Source of the DNA: Nitrospirota bacterium
Lineage (GTDB): Bacteria > Nitrospirota > Nitrospiria > Nitrospirales > Nitrospiraceae
DNA length: 6,297 nucleotides
Assembly: GCA_016195505.1 (NCBI GenBank)
Contig: JACPZN010000005.1
Span: forward strand, 1 to 6,297
Reading direction: 5' to 3'
Shown: piece after piece, positions 5,002-6,297 of the stretch
Position numbering within the stretch: position 1 is the first letter of the stretch
How the letters are laid out: each line of letters starts with the position of its first letter
The notes under the pieces: generated by a model
What the model saw: the letters and a program-made list of their open reading frames with translations, nothing else
Database searches by the model: none
Told to the model about the DNA's origin: nothing
Program-made: the position numbers and the translations under genes

Positions 5002-5268
5002 ATGCCGTCGGTTCATCTCGTGACGGAGGAGGAAGCAACACCCAATGCAGTTACGAGTGCACCATCTGCATGGATGGTCTGGAGCTATCTAGCGGTGGGG
5101 GCGGTACTTCTCGCGGTCATCGGCACCTGGCTGGTCTGGTTTTCGGTGTCCATCCAGCGGAAATTCCATGAAGAAGACATTCGAGCGGCCTGCCAACGTG
5201 TCATGCCGGACACGGCTGAGCGGTGCTTCGATACTGTCGTGATTCAGCGGGGAGGGGTAAGGCGGTGA
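5002..5268 (+). CDS. Small single-pass membrane protein (88 aa), unknown function
   Basis: ATG 5002 has AAGAGGAG 8 nt upstream. The N-terminal 23 residues are polar and acidic (EEE at 9-11). One membrane helix covers about 24-49 (WSYLAVGAVLLAVIGTWLVW in its core). R53 and K54 follow it, which by the positive-inside rule puts the C-terminus in the cytoplasm. The C-terminal domain (about 54-88) has C64 and C75 ten residues apart within DIRAACQRVMPD and ERCFDTVVIQRGG. Its stop codon overlaps the start of the omptin-like gene (GTGA), so the two are translationally coupled and likely work in one process. I do not recognise a named family; similar short proteins may be common in Nitrospira (recollection only). 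Confidence 0.8.
   Translation: MPSVHLVTEEEATPNAVTSAPSAWMVWSYLAVGAVLLAVIGTWLVWFSVSIQRKFHEEDIRAACQRVMPDTAERCFDTVVIQRGGVRR
5251..5257 (+). promoter_or_regulatory. Shine-Dalgarno site supporting GTG 5265
   Basis: GGAGGGG ends 7 nt before GTG 5265, which overlaps the upstream TGA as GTGA. This start places the basic residues and hydrophobic core at the N-terminus, as a signal peptide needs. An earlier in-frame GTG at 5223 would add 14 residues that overlap the upstream gene more deeply. Confidence 0.6.
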
Positions 5269-6266
5269 GGGGATGGGAGAAGAAGCGAATCCAGGCATCG
5301 TTGGCGGTCGTGCTTACACTTCTCGTGGCACCGACCACGTTGGCTTGGGCTCAGGATACTGAACCGCAAGCACGGCCGCGAGTTGAGCTGTCACTGAGAT
5401 CATGGTTGTTCTCGGCCGGTGAAACGAAATGGAGCCATGATGCCTCCGGGCTCGATCCTCGGCTGGGCAATCCCACGTCGAAGCTGACCTACAAGGACAA
5501 CGACACACATATTATAGAACTGGCAGGACGAGTCAATTTTGCTCGCCGCTGGTTTGTCCAAGGCGATGTCGGATTTTCAGCGTCGTTCAATCGCGGCCTG
5601 GCCATAGACGACGACTATACAGCTGTGGGAGGGCAGCAGTTGTTCTCGCGAACTCACAGCGATGTGACCGGATCAGGCACCCAGTACGTCAATCTCGACG
5701 TCGGGAATCGTGCCGTGGAATTTCCAGGATCGCGCGGTTATCTTGATGTGTTCGGAGGGGTTCAATATTGGCGGACAGAGTACGAGGCAACCGGTGTTCG
5801 TCAGGTTGTGTGCGCCCCCTCAGGAATCCCTGGCCTCAGCTGCACGCCCAATCTCAACCTACCGGGTGTGTCGGCCATCACGAACACGACGCATTGGATT
5901 AGCCCGCACGTAGGGGTAAAGACCGAATACCGGTTCTCCCGACGATTCAGTGTTGAATTCAGGGGATCGTTCAGCCCAGTGAATGTCGTCCTCAACGACG
6001 ATGTCCATCACCTCCGGAATGATCTTCAACAGAATCCAAGCTTCTCCATGATTGGCGTGGGGTTTGCCGGCCAGGGAGAGGTCTCCATGAAGGTTGCGCT
6101 CATGCGCAATGTCTGGCTCACTGCCGGGTATCGTGGATGGTTCAATCGAACATACACGGGAACCTTGGAGACCCATCCAATCAGCGGCCCATCAGAGAGT
6201 GTTCCACTGAGAGAGCTTCAAACGTTCCGACATGGGACCACTCTGGGTCTCACCGCCGCCTTCTAA
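5265..6266 (+). CDS. Omptin-like outer-membrane beta-barrel, putative surface protease (333 aa)
   Basis: From GTG 5265, residues 1-29 are a signal peptide (KKR, hydrophobic core, cleavage at AWA). The rest, about 304 aa, alternates in barrel fashion and ends in Phe (LGLTAAF), the usual BAM recognition end. Omptins such as OmpT have about 297 mature residues and a catalytic site of D83, D85, D210 and H212. Here IDDDY supplies D115 and D117, and NDDVHH supplies D246 and H248, a spacing of 129-131 residues against 125-127 in OmpT. SKLTYK before the first site and YLDVFGGVQYWRTEY in the middle also fit omptin landmarks by eye. An insertion holds C183 and C193, a possible disulfide; OmpT has no cysteine. 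Overall identity looks low, so a non-proteolytic barrel of the same fold is possible. It is coupled to the membrane protein just upstream. Confidence 0.72.
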   Translation: MRGWEKKRIQASLAVVLTLLVAPTTLAWAQDTEPQARPRVELSLRSWLFSAGETKWSHDASGLDPRLGNPTSKLTYKDNDTHIIELAGRVNFARRWFVQGDVGFSASFNRGLAIDDDYTAVGGQQLFSRTHSDVTGSGTQYVNLDVGNRAVEFPGSRGYLDVFGGVQYWRTEYEATGVRQVVCAPSGIPGLSCTPNLNLPGVSAITNTTHWISPHVGVKTEYRFSRRFSVEFRGSFSPVNVVLNDDVHHLRNDLQQNPSFSMIGVGFAGQGEVSMKVALMRNVWLTAGYRGWFNRTYTGTLETHPISGPSESVPLRELQTFRHGTTLGLTAAF

Positions 6267-6297
6267 GTTGTAGCGAACATCAGCGCCGTGGCCGCCC

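Noticed and set aside
1..6297. CRISPR array, insertion sequence or integrase gene
   Set aside because: No regularly spaced repeats, transposase motifs or terminal inverted repeats were found on either strand.

Overview
The window reads as chromosomal DNA of a Gram-negative bacterium, most likely a Nitrospira-type (Nitrospirota) organism. This rests on remembered family resemblance of the predicted proteins (cupredoxin, SmbP-like, SUMF1-fold and beta-barrel exported proteins) and on the GC-rich coding, not on a database search. Almost every protein here carries a signal peptide or membrane segment, so this is a stretch of envelope genes.

Layout. Bases 1-338 are the C-terminal end of a multicopper-oxidase/cupredoxin-type protein, followed by a strong hairpin (421-442). 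Bases 462-2218 form a tight three-gene run: an exported cupredoxin-like protein with a C-x2-H-x2-M metal loop, an unrecognised exported protein (2-nt gap), and an SmbP-like small metal-binding protein with a strong Shine-Dalgarno site. The run ends in a terminator hairpin that contains the last stop codon. With the upstream fragment, this suggests a periplasmic copper or metal-handling cluster (inference).

Bases 2231-2610 hold no convincing gene. Bases 2623-4269 contain two genes that read only through frameshifts: a 168-codon exported protein built of two repeated beta-rich units (two shifts), and a SUMF1/FGE-fold exported protein (three shifts) that lacks the formylglycine-generating cysteines. 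All five shifts sit in short G or C runs, and the restored proteins have no stops and intact motifs. Base-call indels or very recent inactivation therefore fit better than old decay. A possible 37-aa ORF (3178-3291) lies between them.

Bases 4331-4385 carry two back-to-back hairpins. They separate the SUMF1-like gene from a short unidentified minus-strand ORF (4369-4551), which sits next to a clean minus-strand tRNA-Phe(GAA) gene (4595-4670). Bases 4671-4985 are intergenic, with one 20-bp near-palindrome.

Bases 5002-6266 form a two-gene unit with a GTGA start/stop overlap: an 88-aa single-pass membrane protein, then a 333-aa outer-membrane beta-barrel. The barrel has omptin-like length, layout and candidate catalytic residues (D115/D117 and D246-x-H248). 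This putative omptin-like surface protease, coupled to a small membrane protein, is the most interesting functional call in the window.
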